From: Lactobacillus selangorensis | GTDB lineage: Bacteria; Bacillota; Bacilli; Lactobacillales; Lactobacillaceae | Assembly (NCBI RefSeq): GCF_001437205.1 | Contig: NZ_JQAZ01000001.1 | Span: 372,001 to 436,000, forward strand | DNA length: 64,000 bases | Reading direction: 5' to 3' | Part shown: one piece after another, positions 18,104 through 25,554 of the stretch | Layout: each line of letters starts with the position of its first letter | Numbering within the stretch: the stretch's first letter is position 1 | Made by a program: the position numbers and the translations under genes | Notes under the pieces: generated by a model | Database searches by the model: none | What the model was told of the DNA's origin: nothing | Seen by the model: only the letters and a program-made list of their open reading frames with translations

Positions 18104-18892
18104 TCAATCCGCCGTGTGTGTCTGCAGATCCAGCACTTCTTGGAAGACGGTAGGTGTGGCGACCATGACTGGCTGTTTGGCCAGCATATCGACTGGTTGG
18201 CCATCGATTTGGCCGACTTTTAAGCCTAAAGTTTCGGCTAAGACCCGTCCAGCGGCAAAATCCCAAGGGGCCAGCTGCGATACATAACCGACTTCTCGAC
18301 CGGTGATGAGCCGTGTAAATTCGATCCCGGCACTCCCGATGATTCGGGCACCTGAACTGTGTTTCAGCACCGCTGCCATCTGATAACCATTCGCCGCCAG
18401 CATGGGCCCGTTCATTCCGAACAAGCCGTCTTTCAAATGCAGATCGGCGGGACGACTAAGCTGGTGCATATTTTCAAACACACCTAGTTCAGGACCGCCC
18501 CAATACATCTGATCAGCCATGACATCATAGATCGCACCGACAAGCGGCTGTCCGTCTTCGTAAACACCGATCATTGTCGCAAAATCATTATGCTGTTTGA
18601 CAAAATTCAAGGTGCCATCGATCGGATCAACGAAAAAGACTAGGCCCTTCAGATCGGTCACTTGATCGCCGAAACCTTCTTCACCGACAATATGAGCATC
18701 TGGATACGCCTTGCGAATCTGGGCCACTAAAAATTGCTCGTTGCTTTTGTCCAAGTTGGTCACTAAATCATTGGGTCCCGATTTCGTGGTCACTTGCAAC
18801 GGCAAGTTGATTTGCTGCCGGATTGCTGCTGCTCCTTGCGACAGCCAAATCCGCACATCAAGCATCAGACGTTTGACATTCGTTTGCTGCAT
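18104..18892 (-). CDS. Inositol monophosphatase family protein
   Basis: A 262-aa Mg2+/Li+-dependent phosphatase of the IMPase/SuhB fold. The metal-site motifs are intact: GEEGFG, DPIDGTLNFV and WDFAAGRVLAE. The natural substrate cannot be told from sequence (inositol phosphate, NADP or 3'-phosphoadenosine nucleotides are known in the family). The ATG at 18892 shares one base with the stop of the UPF0223 gene (TAATG). UPF0223 beside suhB is a conserved Bacillales/Lactobacillales pair. Confidence 0.92.
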   Translation of the reverse strand: MQQTNVKRLMLDVRIWLSQGAAAIRQQINLPLQVTTKSGPNDLVTNLDKSNEQFLVAQIRKAYPDAHIVGEEGFGDQVTDLKGLVFFVDPIDGTLNFVKQHNDFATMIGVYEDGQPLVGAIYDVMADQMYWGGPELGVFENMHQLSRPADLHLKDGLFGMNGPMLAANGYQMAAVLKHSSGARIIGSAGIEFTRLITGREVGYVSQLAPWDFAAGRVLAETLGLKVGQIDGQPVDMLAKQPVMVATPTVFQEVLDLQTHTAD

Positions 18893-19179
18893 TATTTTTC
18901 CCCCACTTTCAAATGCACGCGCCCCTTTGAGTCAGCTCGGGCCGCCTTGACAGCTTGATACGTTGAATAATCCGAAACGGTTTCAAAATCACGGTCCAGC
19001 TGCCGTTCCTCCATTTTACTGGGGACGACTTTTTTAAACGCTCGATAAGCCGTTAAAATTGCCTGGGCGGTTGCGCCGCCCTCATACGCCTTTTCAACAG
19101 TGTTGTAAAAATGGATCACGGTTGTCATCTCTGCCGTCGTCCATTCTAAGTTAAGCGGATACTGATAATTTTCCTGCAT
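18892..19179 (-). CDS. UPF0223 family protein (YktA-like)
   Basis: A small soluble protein (95 aa) of family UPF0223. It has the family pattern NYQYPLNLEWTTAEMTTVI, then a helical middle (FKKVVPSKMEERQLDRDFE) and SDYSTYQAVKAA. Its biochemical role is unknown. The ATG at 19179 follows AAGGAGG, 12 bases behind the ABC-2 permease. Translation is coupled to the phosphatase downstream. Confidence 0.9.
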   Translation of the reverse strand: MQENYQYPLNLEWTTAEMTTVIHFYNTVEKAYEGGATAQAILTAYRAFKKVVPSKMEERQLDRDFETVSDYSTYQAVKAARADSKGRVHLKVGEK

Positions 19180-19191
19180 CCTGAATCCTCC

Positions 19192-20031
19192 TTAAGCCAC
19201 GATATCCTGCCGTCTGAAAATCCACAGACTGAGCAGATAAAAAAACGTGCTGTACACTAAAATTGCCCCCACCATTTGCGGGTAGCTCAGGTCCCAAGGG
19301 TCTAAATGGACCCCAGCACCGATAAATTGAAACTTCGACCGTAAATTGAACAAGTTGAAGGGCAGCCATTTTAGCCAATACCAGTGCGGACGCTCCATCA
19401 GCATCAGGAAAAACGAATTGACAAGGGTATTCATGAATAAGGTCCCGAGTCCGACCGCAATCGCAATTCCTTCCGAATGAATCGCCACCGAAATGAAAAA
19501 GGTCACAGCCCCGTATAAGCAATCCATGATCCAATTACTGACGGCAATCCCAATGGCCACCTCCAGCACCGTTAAATGGTGCGGAAATCCCAATGCCGTT
19601 CGTAACGGCGATTGAAACCCAAGTACCAAGCTGCCAACCAGCCAGCTGGAAAGAATGGCCATTGCATTAACAACAAATGCATAGCCTAAACAAGCTGCAA
19701 ACTTGGCATTTAAAATACCTAACCGTGAATGGGCCTGCGTCAATAGACTGTTGATCGTGCCATAGGAAAATTCTTCAGCGACACTCGCTGCCATTACCAC
19801 AACTACAAACAAGGAGACTAAGCTGGGCAATAATCCTGATCCAAGCGTCTGCAGTAGATCATTTGCTTCAACTCGCGGCGCATGTGCTTCATGAGCTGCC
19901 AGACGGCCGACCAGCGCCACAACTAAAATAATGAGCGGTTCGATGACAAGCATCAGCCAGGTTGATTTCTTGGCAAACATTTTGCACCATTCATTTTTTA
20001 ACAACCGCACAAGGCAGCCGCTTCCTTCCAT
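19192..20031 (-). CDS. ABC-2 type transporter permease
   Basis: An integral membrane protein (279 aa) with about six hydrophobic segments, laid out as in ABC-2/NatB-type permeases: N-terminal LLKNEWCKMFAKKSTWLM, then a segment near FSYGTINSLLTQAHSRLGIL, as in bacitracin/lantibiotic-type exporters. No ATPase gene is adjacent, so its partner must be encoded elsewhere or the pair has been split. The ATG at 20031 has only a weak site; a GTG at 20010 with AAGGAAG upstream and the sequence VRLLKNEW is a plausible true start. Probably the first gene of an operon with UPF0223 and the phosphatase. Confidence 0.85.
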   Translation of the reverse strand: MEGSGCLVRLLKNEWCKMFAKKSTWLMLVIEPLIILVVALVGRLAAHEAHAPRVEANDLLQTLGSGLLPSLVSLFVVVVMAASVAEEFSYGTINSLLTQAHSRLGILNAKFAACLGYAFVVNAMAILSSWLVGSLVLGFQSPLRTALGFPHHLTVLEVAIGIAVSNWIMDCLYGAVTFFISVAIHSEGIAIAVGLGTLFMNTLVNSFFLMLMERPHWYWLKWLPFNLFNLRSKFQFIGAGVHLDPWDLSYPQMVGAILVYSTFFYLLSLWIFRRQDIVA

Positions 20032-20043
20032 TATGTTGCCTTT

Positions 20044-20052
20044 ATTCTACCA
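20044..20052 (-). promoter_or_regulatory. Possible extended -10 for the permease-UPF0223-phosphatase operon
   Basis: TGG-TAGAAT on the minus strand lies about 13 bases upstream of the ATG at 20031. The resulting leader would be very short, which favours the downstream GTG start. Confidence 0.3.
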
Positions 20053-20062
20053 CCTTTGCACT

Positions 20063-20094
20063 AAAAAAACGCCCCACACAAAGGGGACGTTTTT
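20063..20094 (-). terminator. Terminator after the P-type-ATPase-like gene
   Basis: AAAAACGTCCCC and GGGGCGTTTTTT form a stem around TTTGTGT on the minus strand, ending in a T-run. It overlaps the stop codon of the upstream gene. Confidence 0.85.
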
Positions 20095-21031
20095 ACGCCA
20101 AGGCCCATAAATGCGGATCGGCATCTTGATCAGCCTGCGGTTGCGCAAAGTAACTGGGGGCTGGGGTCTTTCGATGGACAAAATCAAGTGTTTTGCCGCC
20201 TTGAATAATACTTTCTTTTAATGCCTTTAATTTTTGAACGTGGGCCTGAAAATGCTGGCGTGCCACTGCGACTGCCAATGGATTGTCAGTCGTTGTTTGC
20301 TGCTGGTGAACCGGCAGCTGACCACCTAAAATGAGATTCATGACCAAGAAAATCATTAACATCGCTGTCAGATGCGATAAATTAGTGAGTGTCAGTAACA
20401 CTGCCAAGCCTAACAACCCTTTGCGGATTTCAGTCAGTGCTAAAACACGCTGCAACAGCTCTAAAATGGTCGGCACTGTTTGTGCCGGTCGCAAAGGCAC
20501 CTGAACACTGGTCACTAAACGTGCTGCCTGAACCATTTGTCCAGTTGCTAAAGTCTGCCATTGTGAATCAGTTTGATAGGCCATGGGAACAGGCGCTGTT
20601 TCGCCTTGACTCAAGATAACGGTGTCGCCCGCTACCAGCTCGCGAGCTGGTAATGCTTGTGCCAAGCCATGTCGAATGACCAAATAAGTCTGATCTGCCA
20701 ACAGATTAACCCGCTGACGAGCTGTCTGGGCAGTGTGCCATAACTGAAAGGTAATTCCAATTAAAAGCATTGCTGCTAAACTAACCAGGCCCAAGCCAAG
20801 CCAGTTACGCCCAAACAATAAACTAATGATTAAAAATAAACTGGCACCGAACAGCCGCCCATGGTTCATTTGATGTGAACGGGGTACGGCCAATGTCACA
20901 GTGCGCTGGCGCCGAGTGCGGATTTCCTTTGCGGTCAGTCCGCTGCGCCGATTCCGGATCACAGGTCCGGATTGCTGCTGCCCCATCTGGCGTGGACCAA
21001 ACAGGACACGGGATTGTAATTGTGTGAACAT
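20093..21031 (-). CDS. P-type-ATPase-like membrane protein lacking the catalytic domains, under M-box control
   Basis: A 312-aa protein resembling only the first part of a P-type cation ATPase. It has a basic N-terminus (to about 58), a hydrophobic pair (59-97), and an actuator-domain core (LVIRHGLAQALPARELVAGDTVIL at about 117-140, continuing GETAPV). The usual TGES is TGQM (163-166). A second hydrophobic pair follows (203-238). The phosphorylation motif DKTGT and the nucleotide-binding domain are absent; a charged tail (250-312) replaces them. The next 1.9 kb hold unrelated genes, so this is not a simple frameshift. The start at 21031 has AGGAGG. The Mg2+ riboswitch upstream suggests a link to Mg2+ homeostasis: remnant, regulator or accessory subunit. 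Confidence 0.8.
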   Translation of the reverse strand: MFTQLQSRVLFGPRQMGQQQSGPVIRNRRSGLTAKEIRTRRQRTVTLAVPRSHQMNHGRLFGASLFLIISLLFGRNWLGLGLVSLAAMLLIGITFQLWHTAQTARQRVNLLADQTYLVIRHGLAQALPARELVAGDTVILSQGETAPVPMAYQTDSQWQTLATGQMVQAARLVTSVQVPLRPAQTVPTILELLQRVLALTEIRKGLLGLAVLLTLTNLSHLTAMLMIFLVMNLILGGQLPVHQQQTTTDNPLAVAVARQHFQAHVQKLKALKESIIQGGKTLDFVHRKTPAPSYFAQPQADQDADPHLWALA

Positions 21032-21054
21032 CCGTTTTCCTCCTGAAATTATCT

Positions 21055-21112
21055 GAGGAAGATGTCATTTCACAAACTGCTGAATGCGGCGGGGAAAATG
21101 ACAAGCTTCCTC
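21055..21112 (-). promoter_or_regulatory. Long hairpin just before the start of the P-type-ATPase-like gene
   Basis: GAGGAAG-CT-TGTCATTT pairs with AAATGACA-T-CTTCCTC (15 bp with a small internal loop) around a 25-base loop. It ends about 15 bases upstream of the AGGAGG site of the gene. It is not followed by a U-tract, so it is not a terminator. It overlaps the end of a possible leader ORF. Confidence 0.55.
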
Positions 21113-21162
21113 TGTCCTATATTATCGTTGCTACTACCACCAGACGTTGTTGACTGTTTCAT
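21070..21162 (-). CDS. Possible 30-codon leader peptide between the M-box and the ATPase-like gene
   Basis: An ATG at 21162 opens a frame of 30 codons that begins MKQSTTSGGSSNDNIGQ and ends at TGA in the loop of the hairpin at 21055-21112. The ribosome binding site is weak (GGTGGGT, four bases before ATG). Leader ORFs are known in Mg2+ transporter mRNAs of enterobacteria (mgtL), which is the only reason to list it. It may be chance. Confidence 0.22.
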   Translation of the reverse strand: MKQSTTSGGSSNDNIGQRKLVIFPAAFSSL

Positions 21163-21202
21163 TTTACCCACCACACTTTTCTGTCTCTGAATTTAAAGCA
21201 AT

Positions 21203-21420
21203 AAAAAATCCCCCATGATTGGAGGACGCACTAAACAGACCAAATGACCCGTGCGCGTTCCAATCGTTTAGTTTTAGCACTATATGACGTAGAATGAAAT
21301 TCAGCTACGTTAGAAAAAGCCTTTGTAGGCAATTTCAGTTCACTCAATTGGCATCTCTCGATGTTTCTGAGTAGCAGCTTATGTTCATATAGGAGCCTCA
21401 CCTAACGGAACAGCTTTATT
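21203..21420 (-). ncRNA. M-box (ykoK) magnesium riboswitch with terminator
   Basis: Read on the minus strand, the leader contains the conserved M-box blocks GTTAGGTGAGGCTCCTATAT (about 21409-21390), GCTGCTACTCAGAAA, GCCAATTGAGT, and CATATAGTGCTAAAACT with CGATTGGAA closing P1 (to about 21255). These match the ykoK leader family that binds Mg2+. The expression platform ends in TCCTCC-AATCAT-GGGGGA followed by six Ts (21203-21226), an intrinsic terminator. Known M-boxes terminate transcription at high Mg2+ and control mgtA, mgtE or corA-type transporters. Here the only downstream gene is the truncated P-type-ATPase-like protein. Confidence 0.92.
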
Positions 21421-21430
21421 AGACAATTTT

Positions 21431-21459
21431 ATTTTAACAGATCGGACACGCCAGGGCAA
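21431..21459 (-). promoter_or_regulatory. Promoter of the M-box transcript
   Basis: TTGCCC (21454-21459), a 17-bp spacer and TAAAAT (21431-21436) on the minus strand, placed just upstream of the M-box aptamer. Confidence 0.65.
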
Positions 21460-21492
21460 CCAATGAAACGCTTTTTATTTTTAAAATAGATA

Positions 21493-21501
21493 TGCTAAAA
21501 T
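21493..21501 (+). promoter_or_regulatory. Extended -10 promoter of def
   Basis: TGC-TAAAAT, about 31 bases upstream of the GTG start of def. The -35 region is only T-rich. Confidence 0.5.
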
Positions 21502-21531
21502 GAAATGGAATTCAATAGGAGGTCGAACAAC

Positions 21532-22101
21532 GTGATTTTAATGAAAGATATGGTCCGTGATGATAAGGATTCCAAAAAAGTACTTCGTTCGACGGCAAAA
21601 CAGGTTTCTTTTCCTTTATCTGAAGAAGACCAGAAATTAGCCGCAGCGATGATGAAATATCTCGAAGACAGCCAAGATCCAAAAATTGCCGAAAAACATC
21701 AGCTCCGTGCCGGTGTCGGTCTGGCCGCACCCCAAGTCGGTGTGTCCGAAATGATGGCGGCTGTTCTCGTGCCTGGTGAAGACGGCGATGCCAAGCCGAT
21801 CTTCAAAGAAGTGATCGTCAATCCGAAGATCCGCAGCTACTCGGTCCAAAATGCTGCCATCGCTGAAGGTGAAGGTTGTCTCTCTGTTTTCCGGGATGTG
21901 CCTGGGTATGTGATCCGCCACGAAAAAATCACCTTCACTTACCAAGACCTCGACGGCAACGAACACAAAGTTCGTTTAAAGGGCTATCCGGCCATTGTCT
22001 GCCAGCATGAAATCGATCATTTGAATGGTATTCTATTCTATGACCACATCAACAAGCAGAAGCCGTTTGAAATGCCGGACGACACAACCGTCATCGAATA
22101 A
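21532..22101 (+). CDS. def: Peptide deformylase
   Basis: PDF (189 aa) removes the N-formyl group from nascent proteins, using a bound metal. The three family motifs are present: [16 protein letters not shown] (cysteine ligand) and QHEIDHLNG (histidine ligands and catalytic Glu). The length fits the long Gram-positive type. The start is GTG at 21532, nine bases after a perfect AGGAGG (21517-21522); an in-frame ATG at 21505 lies upstream of that site and is not used. Monocistronic. Confidence 0.95.
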   Translation: MILMKDMVRDDKDSKKVLRSTAKQVSFPLSEEDQKLAAAMMKYLEDSQDPKIAEKHQLRAGVGLAAPQVGVSEMMAAVLVPGEDGDAKPIFKEVIVNPKIRSYSVQNAAIAEGEGCLSVFRDVPGYVIRHEKITFTYQDLDGNEHKVRLKGYPAIVCQHEIDHLNGILFYDHINKQKPFEMPDDTTVIE

Positions 22102-22115
22102 AACCAACGCATTAA

Positions 22116-22146
22116 AAAAGGGGCATCCAAACTGGATGCCCCTTTT
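22116..22146 (+). terminator. Terminator of def
   Basis: AAAAGGGGCATCCA and TGGATGCCCCTTTT enclose a three-base loop, immediately after the def stop; the flanking A- and T-runs would let it act in both directions. Confidence 0.9.
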
Positions 22147-22194
22147 GTGTGTACTCATTAAAGGAAAGAAATTTTCAATTGATTTGGTAACGGA

Positions 22195-22458
22195 TTATTT
22201 TTTGTCCTTGCCGTAACGAACTTGATCGCCTTTTTCACCAATATCATGGTAAAAATCTTTGCCATGAGTGGCTGCGGTCTTGTCGCCGCCTTTTTTACCG
22301 TTTTCTTGGTAAAATTTCTTGTCGTGTGTGGCTGCGGTCTTGTCGCCGCCTTGTTTCCCGATTTTTTGATAGAAATCTTTGCCACGCTCTTCGCTGGCAG
22401 TCTTTTCGCCGCCTTTGCGACTGTTCTCACGACGTACTTCTTCATTTTCTTTAGCCAT
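22195..22458 (-). CDS. KGG-repeat general stress protein (first copy)
   Basis: A small (87 aa), extremely hydrophilic protein made of a repeated unit of about 20 residues (GKDFYQKIGKQGGDKTAATH), three copies plus a degenerate fourth at the C-terminus. This is the KGG/GsiB-like stress-protein repeat, associated with desiccation, osmotic and general stress and expected to be largely disordered. The start at 22458 has a G-rich site (GGGGGG). It lies 84 bases downstream of a paralogue with the same repeat, so the pair arose by tandem duplication. Confidence 0.85.
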   Translation of the reverse strand: MAKENEEVRRENSRKGGEKTASEERGKDFYQKIGKQGGDKTAATHDKKFYQENGKKGGDKTAATHGKDFYHDIGEKGDQVRYGKDKK

Positions 22459-22542
22459 TTTAAATACCCCCCGTATCTAAAAATAAAACCTTCAAAAATA
22501 AATTCTCATTGACAGAGCAGCGGACAAATTAAAGTTTGCTGT

Positions 22543-22746
22543 TTACTTCTCGTGACGCTCTTCAGCGGTTTTGTCGCCGCCTTTTTTACCATTTTCTTGG
22601 TAAAATTGTTTATCGTGTGTCGCAGCGGTCTTTTCACCGCCTTCTTTACCGATTTTCTGGTAAAAATCTTTGCCATGAGTAGCTGCGGTTTTTTCACCGC
22701 CTTCATGGCCGGTCTGACGCCGACGTTCTTCACTTTCTTTTGCCAT
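22543..22746 (-). CDS. KGG-repeat general stress protein (second copy)
   Basis: A 67-aa paralogue of the preceding gene, with three KGG units (EGGEKTAATHGKDFYQKIGK and variants). The ATG at 22746 follows AAGGTG with normal spacing; the frame is open to a GTG at 22755 without a suitable site. The order on the transcript is this gene first. A TTGACA hexamer lies about 60 bases upstream, without a clear -10 partner. No terminator is visible between the two, so they may be cotranscribed. Confidence 0.85.
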   Translation of the reverse strand: MAKESEERRRQTGHEGGEKTAATHGKDFYQKIGKEGGEKTAATHDKQFYQENGKKGGDKTAEERHEK

Positions 22747-22837
22747 TGCTAACACCTTCTTTTTCTCCGATCTTCACAAAAGCTTTATCCGCCCCTGTCA
22801 ACGATTCAAGTGTATGCCCGCCGTGATTTTTTGTCTT

Positions 22838-22879
22838 AAAAAGAGCTCACAAAAAGGAAAACTTTTCGTGAGCTCTTTT
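22838..22879 (-). terminator. Terminator after the membrane protein at 22893
   Basis: AAAGAGCTCAC and GTGAGCTCTTT form a perfect 11-bp stem extended by AAAAG/CTTTT inside, with a T-run on the minus strand. Confidence 0.88.
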
Positions 22880-22892
22880 CTTGCTTTTTGAA

Positions 22893-23414
22893 CTAGGACT
22901 TATTTGACGCTGGTTTCAAAATGTCATCTTTCAAATCTAGGCGCCGCATATCTTGAACATAATCGATCGTCGGCTGATTGGTCATAAAAGCCACATCAAA
23001 ATGAAATTGGTCATCCAAGTACCAACCATCCGAAACGATAAACGGCTTATACTTCTGATTGGAAGAATCAATGTGGGCTTTCTGCGCATTTTGATTAAGC
23101 AGTTTTTCCAATGCATGCATTATTTCGACGGCGGATACTTTGGCCGATGTGACCTGAGCCTGATATTCGAACACCATCACACCCCGTCCCCAAATATCTT
23201 CAACGGGATTGGACAGCAATGTCTGCGGCTGGGCCCAATGCGGATACTGCTGCACAAGCTCGGGAAAGCTTTCGTGGACGACCTGGTCAGTCAGTTTTTC
23301 ACTGTGTGCCTTTAAAATTTTCAAAGCACGGTTACGACGGAGGCGCCGGACCGCAAACCACAAGATGAGCCCCAGCACCACAAGACATAGGATAATTCCG
23401 ATAATGATCGTCAT
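22893..23414 (-). CDS. Membrane-anchored protein of unknown function
   Basis: I do not recognise the family. The 173-aa protein starts with one hydrophobic segment (MTIIIGIILCLVVLGLIL), then a strongly basic stretch (VRRLRRNRALKILK), suggesting an N-out, C-in anchor with a cytoplasmic domain. The remaining 140 residues look globular, alpha/beta, with YPHWAQPQTLL and DGWYLDDQFHFDVAFM. The ATG at 23414 follows GGGGAGG; the frame is open upstream but without a better site. It is transcribed divergently from rpoY-rnjA and has its own promoter and terminator. Confidence 0.85.
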   Translation of the reverse strand: MTIIIGIILCLVVLGLILWFAVRRLRRNRALKILKAHSEKLTDQVVHESFPELVQQYPHWAQPQTLLSNPVEDIWGRGVMVFEYQAQVTSAKVSAVEIMHALEKLLNQNAQKAHIDSSNQKYKPFIVSDGWYLDDQFHFDVAFMTNQPTIDYVQDMRRLDLKDDILKPASNKS

Positions 23415-23450
23415 GAATGATTCCTCCCCTGAAATGGATTCCCTGTTCAT

Positions 23451-23480
23451 AGTATAATCGTTTCGGACCTTTTGGGCGAA
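23451..23480 (-). promoter_or_regulatory. Promoter of the membrane protein gene at 22893
   Basis: TTCGCC (23475-23480), an 18-bp spacer and TATACT (23451-23456) on the minus strand, about 37 bases upstream of the start. Confidence 0.45.
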
Positions 23481-23517
23481 CTTCATCTCTGCCTTTCTAT
23501 ACATTGCTTACCGGATA

Positions 23518-23526
23518 TGCTAAAAT
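23518..23526 (+). promoter_or_regulatory. Extended -10 promoter of rpoY-rnjA
   Basis: TGC-TAAAAT (in TATGCTAAAAT), about 72 bases upstream of rpoY. No clear -35. Confidence 0.5.
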
Positions 23527-23597
23527 AATGATTAAATGTTGGATTTTCAACCAATTGAACGGTAAAAAATTATTTTAAAAAGGAGATCGATGCTTTT

Positions 23598-23810
23598 ATG
23601 ATCTACAAAGTACTTTATCAAAAAGATCAAATTCGCAATCCGCGTCGTGAAACGACACAAACACTCTATTTGGAAGCCCCGAATGCTGTTACAGCACGGG
23701 CCCTTGTTGAAGACAATACCCCCTATAATATTGAATTGATTCAAGAACTCACTGGCAATTTTCTCGACTACGAAAAGAAGAGCCCGGACTTTAAATTAAC
23801 GGAGTTCTAA
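23598..23810 (+). CDS. rpoY: RNA polymerase epsilon subunit RpoY
   Basis: A 70-aa member of the DUF1447/RpoY family, the small Firmicute-specific RNA polymerase subunit. The family start [10 protein letters not shown] and the middle [17 protein letters not shown] are clear. AAGGAG lies 12 bases before this ATG; an ATG four bases after it (23590) opens only a three-codon frame, so the longer spacing is accepted. It is followed after four bases by rnjA, a conserved pair. Confidence 0.93.
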   Translation: MIYKVLYQKDQIRNPRRETTQTLYLEAPNAVTARALVEDNTPYNIELIQELTGNFLDYEKKSPDFKLTEF

Positions 23811-23814
23811 TTTT

Positions 23815-25500
23815 ATGAAAAAATTGAATATCAAAAATAACGAAACGGCCGTTTTTGCTATAGGGGGACTAAATGAAATCGGGAAGAACATGTACGGCGT
23901 GCAATTCCAAGACGAGATCGTCATCATCGATTGCGGAATTAAATTCCCAGAAGACGATCTGCTCGGAATCGATTACGTCATTTCCGATTACCAATACTTA
24001 GTCCAAAATCGGTCCAAGATCAAAGCACTCGTGATCACTCATGGGCACGAAGATCATATCGGTGGGATTCCGTTCTTCTTGCAACAGGTCCCTGAATGCC
24101 CGATCTACGCTGGTCCATTAGCAATGGCTTTGATCAAAGGAAAACTGGAAGAACATGGCCAGCTCAAGACAACCGAACTCCACGAAATCAATGAGGATTC
24201 CGTCATCAAGTTCCGTAAGATGAGCGTTTCGTTCTTCAGAACGACTCATTCGATTCCAGATACATTAGGGATTGCCGTTCACACGCCACAAGGTGTCGTC
24301 GTTGAAACTGGGGATTATAAGTTCGACTTGACTCCAGTCGGTGACCAGCCGGCGCCTAACTTGCAGCGGATGGCAAAACTCGGTGCTGAAGGTGTCCTGC
24401 TGTTGATGTCGGATAGTACCAATGCCGAAATTCCGACCTTTACCAAGTCTGAACGATTTGTCGGTCAATCACTGCGTCATATTTTCTCAGGGATTGATGG
24501 TCGCATTATCTTTGCAACCTTTGCCTCCAACATTTCCCGAATCGCTCAGGCATCAGCAACTGCAATCGCCAATGGCCGTAAAATTGCTGTCTTCGGACGC
24601 AGTATGGAAACAGCCATCGTCAACGGCCGTGAACTCGGCTACCTCGACATTCCTGATGATGTGTTAGTCGACGCCAACGAAATCAATCATCTGCCGGCCA
24701 ACCAAGTCATGATCTTATGTACCGGTTCGCAAGGTGAACCAATGGCGGCCTTAAGCCGAATCGCAAACGGTACCCACCGTCAGATTTCAATTCAACCTGG
24801 CGATACCGTTATCTTCTCCAGCAACCCGATTCCTGGCAACACAATCAGTGTCAACCATGTTATCAACGAGCTTGAAGAAGCCGGTGCCAACGTCATTCAT
24901 GGTAAGGTCAACAATGTCCACACTTCCGGTCATGGCGGCCAGGAAGAACAAAAGCTGATGCTGCGTTTGATGAAGCCGAAGTTCTTCATGCCAATCCATG
25001 GGGAATACCGGATGCTGCGGATTCACACTAAGTTAGCACAGCAATGCGATGTGCCGGCGGAAAACTGCTTTATCATGGAAAACGGCGATGTCCTCGCCCT
25101 CACCTCTGATTCAGCACGGATGGCCGGCCATTTCAGTGCCGGTGATGTTTATGTCGATGGAAACGGTGTCGGTGACATCGGTAACGTCGTTCTCCGTGAC
25201 CGGCGGGTCCTCTCTGAAGAAGGGCTCGTCGTTGTGGTGGCGACAATCGATATGAAGTCGCAACGGGTCTTGGCTGGCCCGGACATTCTCTCACGTGGCT
25301 TTGTCTACATGCGGGAATCAGGCGAATTGATCAACCAAGCGCAAAAACGCGTCTTCCATATCATTCGCAATACCTTTAACAATAACAAAAAACCAACCGA
25401 ACAAATGTTGCGGGATGCGATTATCGACGGTCTGCAAGAATTCTTATTCGACAAGACTGAACGTCATCCAATGATTCTGCCAATGTTTATCATGGTTTAA
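23815..25500 (+). CDS. rnjA: Ribonuclease J1
   Basis: RNase J1 (561 aa) combines 5'-3' exonuclease and endonuclease activity and is central to mRNA turnover and 16S rRNA maturation. The metallo-beta-lactamase motif is canonical, HGHEDHIGG (76-84), unlike the J2 paralogue in this window. The beta-CASP motifs and [12 protein letters not shown] with PIHGEYRML follow. It starts four bases after the rpoY stop, with GGAG inside the end of rpoY, so expression of the two is coupled. Confidence 0.97.
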   Translation: MKKLNIKNNETAVFAIGGLNEIGKNMYGVQFQDEIVIIDCGIKFPEDDLLGIDYVISDYQYLVQNRSKIKALVITHGHEDHIGGIPFFLQQVPECPIYAGPLAMALIKGKLEEHGQLKTTELHEINEDSVIKFRKMSVSFFRTTHSIPDTLGIAVHTPQGVVVETGDYKFDLTPVGDQPAPNLQRMAKLGAEGVLLLMSDSTNAEIPTFTKSERFVGQSLRHIFSGIDGRIIFATFASNISRIAQASATAIANGRKIAVFGRSMETAIVNGRELGYLDIPDDVLVDANEINHLPANQVMILCTGSQGEPMAALSRIANGTHRQISIQPGDTVIFSSNPIPGNTISVNHVINELEEAGANVIHGKVNNVHTSGHGGQEEQKLMLRLMKPKFFMPIHGEYRMLRIHTKLAQQCDVPAENCFIMENGDVLALTSDSARMAGHFSAGDVYVDGNGVGDIGNVVLRDRRVLSEEGLVVVVATIDMKSQRVLAGPDILSRGFVYMRESGELINQAQKRVFHIIRNTFNNNKKPTEQMLRDAIIDGLQEFLFDKTERHPMILPMFIMV

Positions 25501-25517
25501 AACCATTTAAGTGAATA

Positions 25518-25554
25518 AAAATAGGATGTGACTGCTGTCACATCCTATTTTTTT
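25518..25554. terminator. Bidirectional terminator between rnjA and recD2
   Basis: AAAATAGGATGTGAC and GTCACATCCTATTTT form a 15-bp perfect stem with a four-base loop and U-tracts on both sides. Confidence 0.92.

Noticed and set aside
20093-21031. Frameshift or interrupted full-length P-type ATPase
   Set aside because: No DKTGT or nucleotide-binding domain is encoded downstream in any frame; a terminator and an unrelated permease follow at once.
22158-22733. Alternative frames over the KGG genes
   Set aside because: Repetitive codons keep several frames open; only the KGG frames have ribosome binding sites and a known repeat.
22195-22746. Regular DNA repeats that might suggest a CRISPR array
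   Set aside because: The repeats are coding and degenerate at third positions, with no unique spacers and no cas genes.
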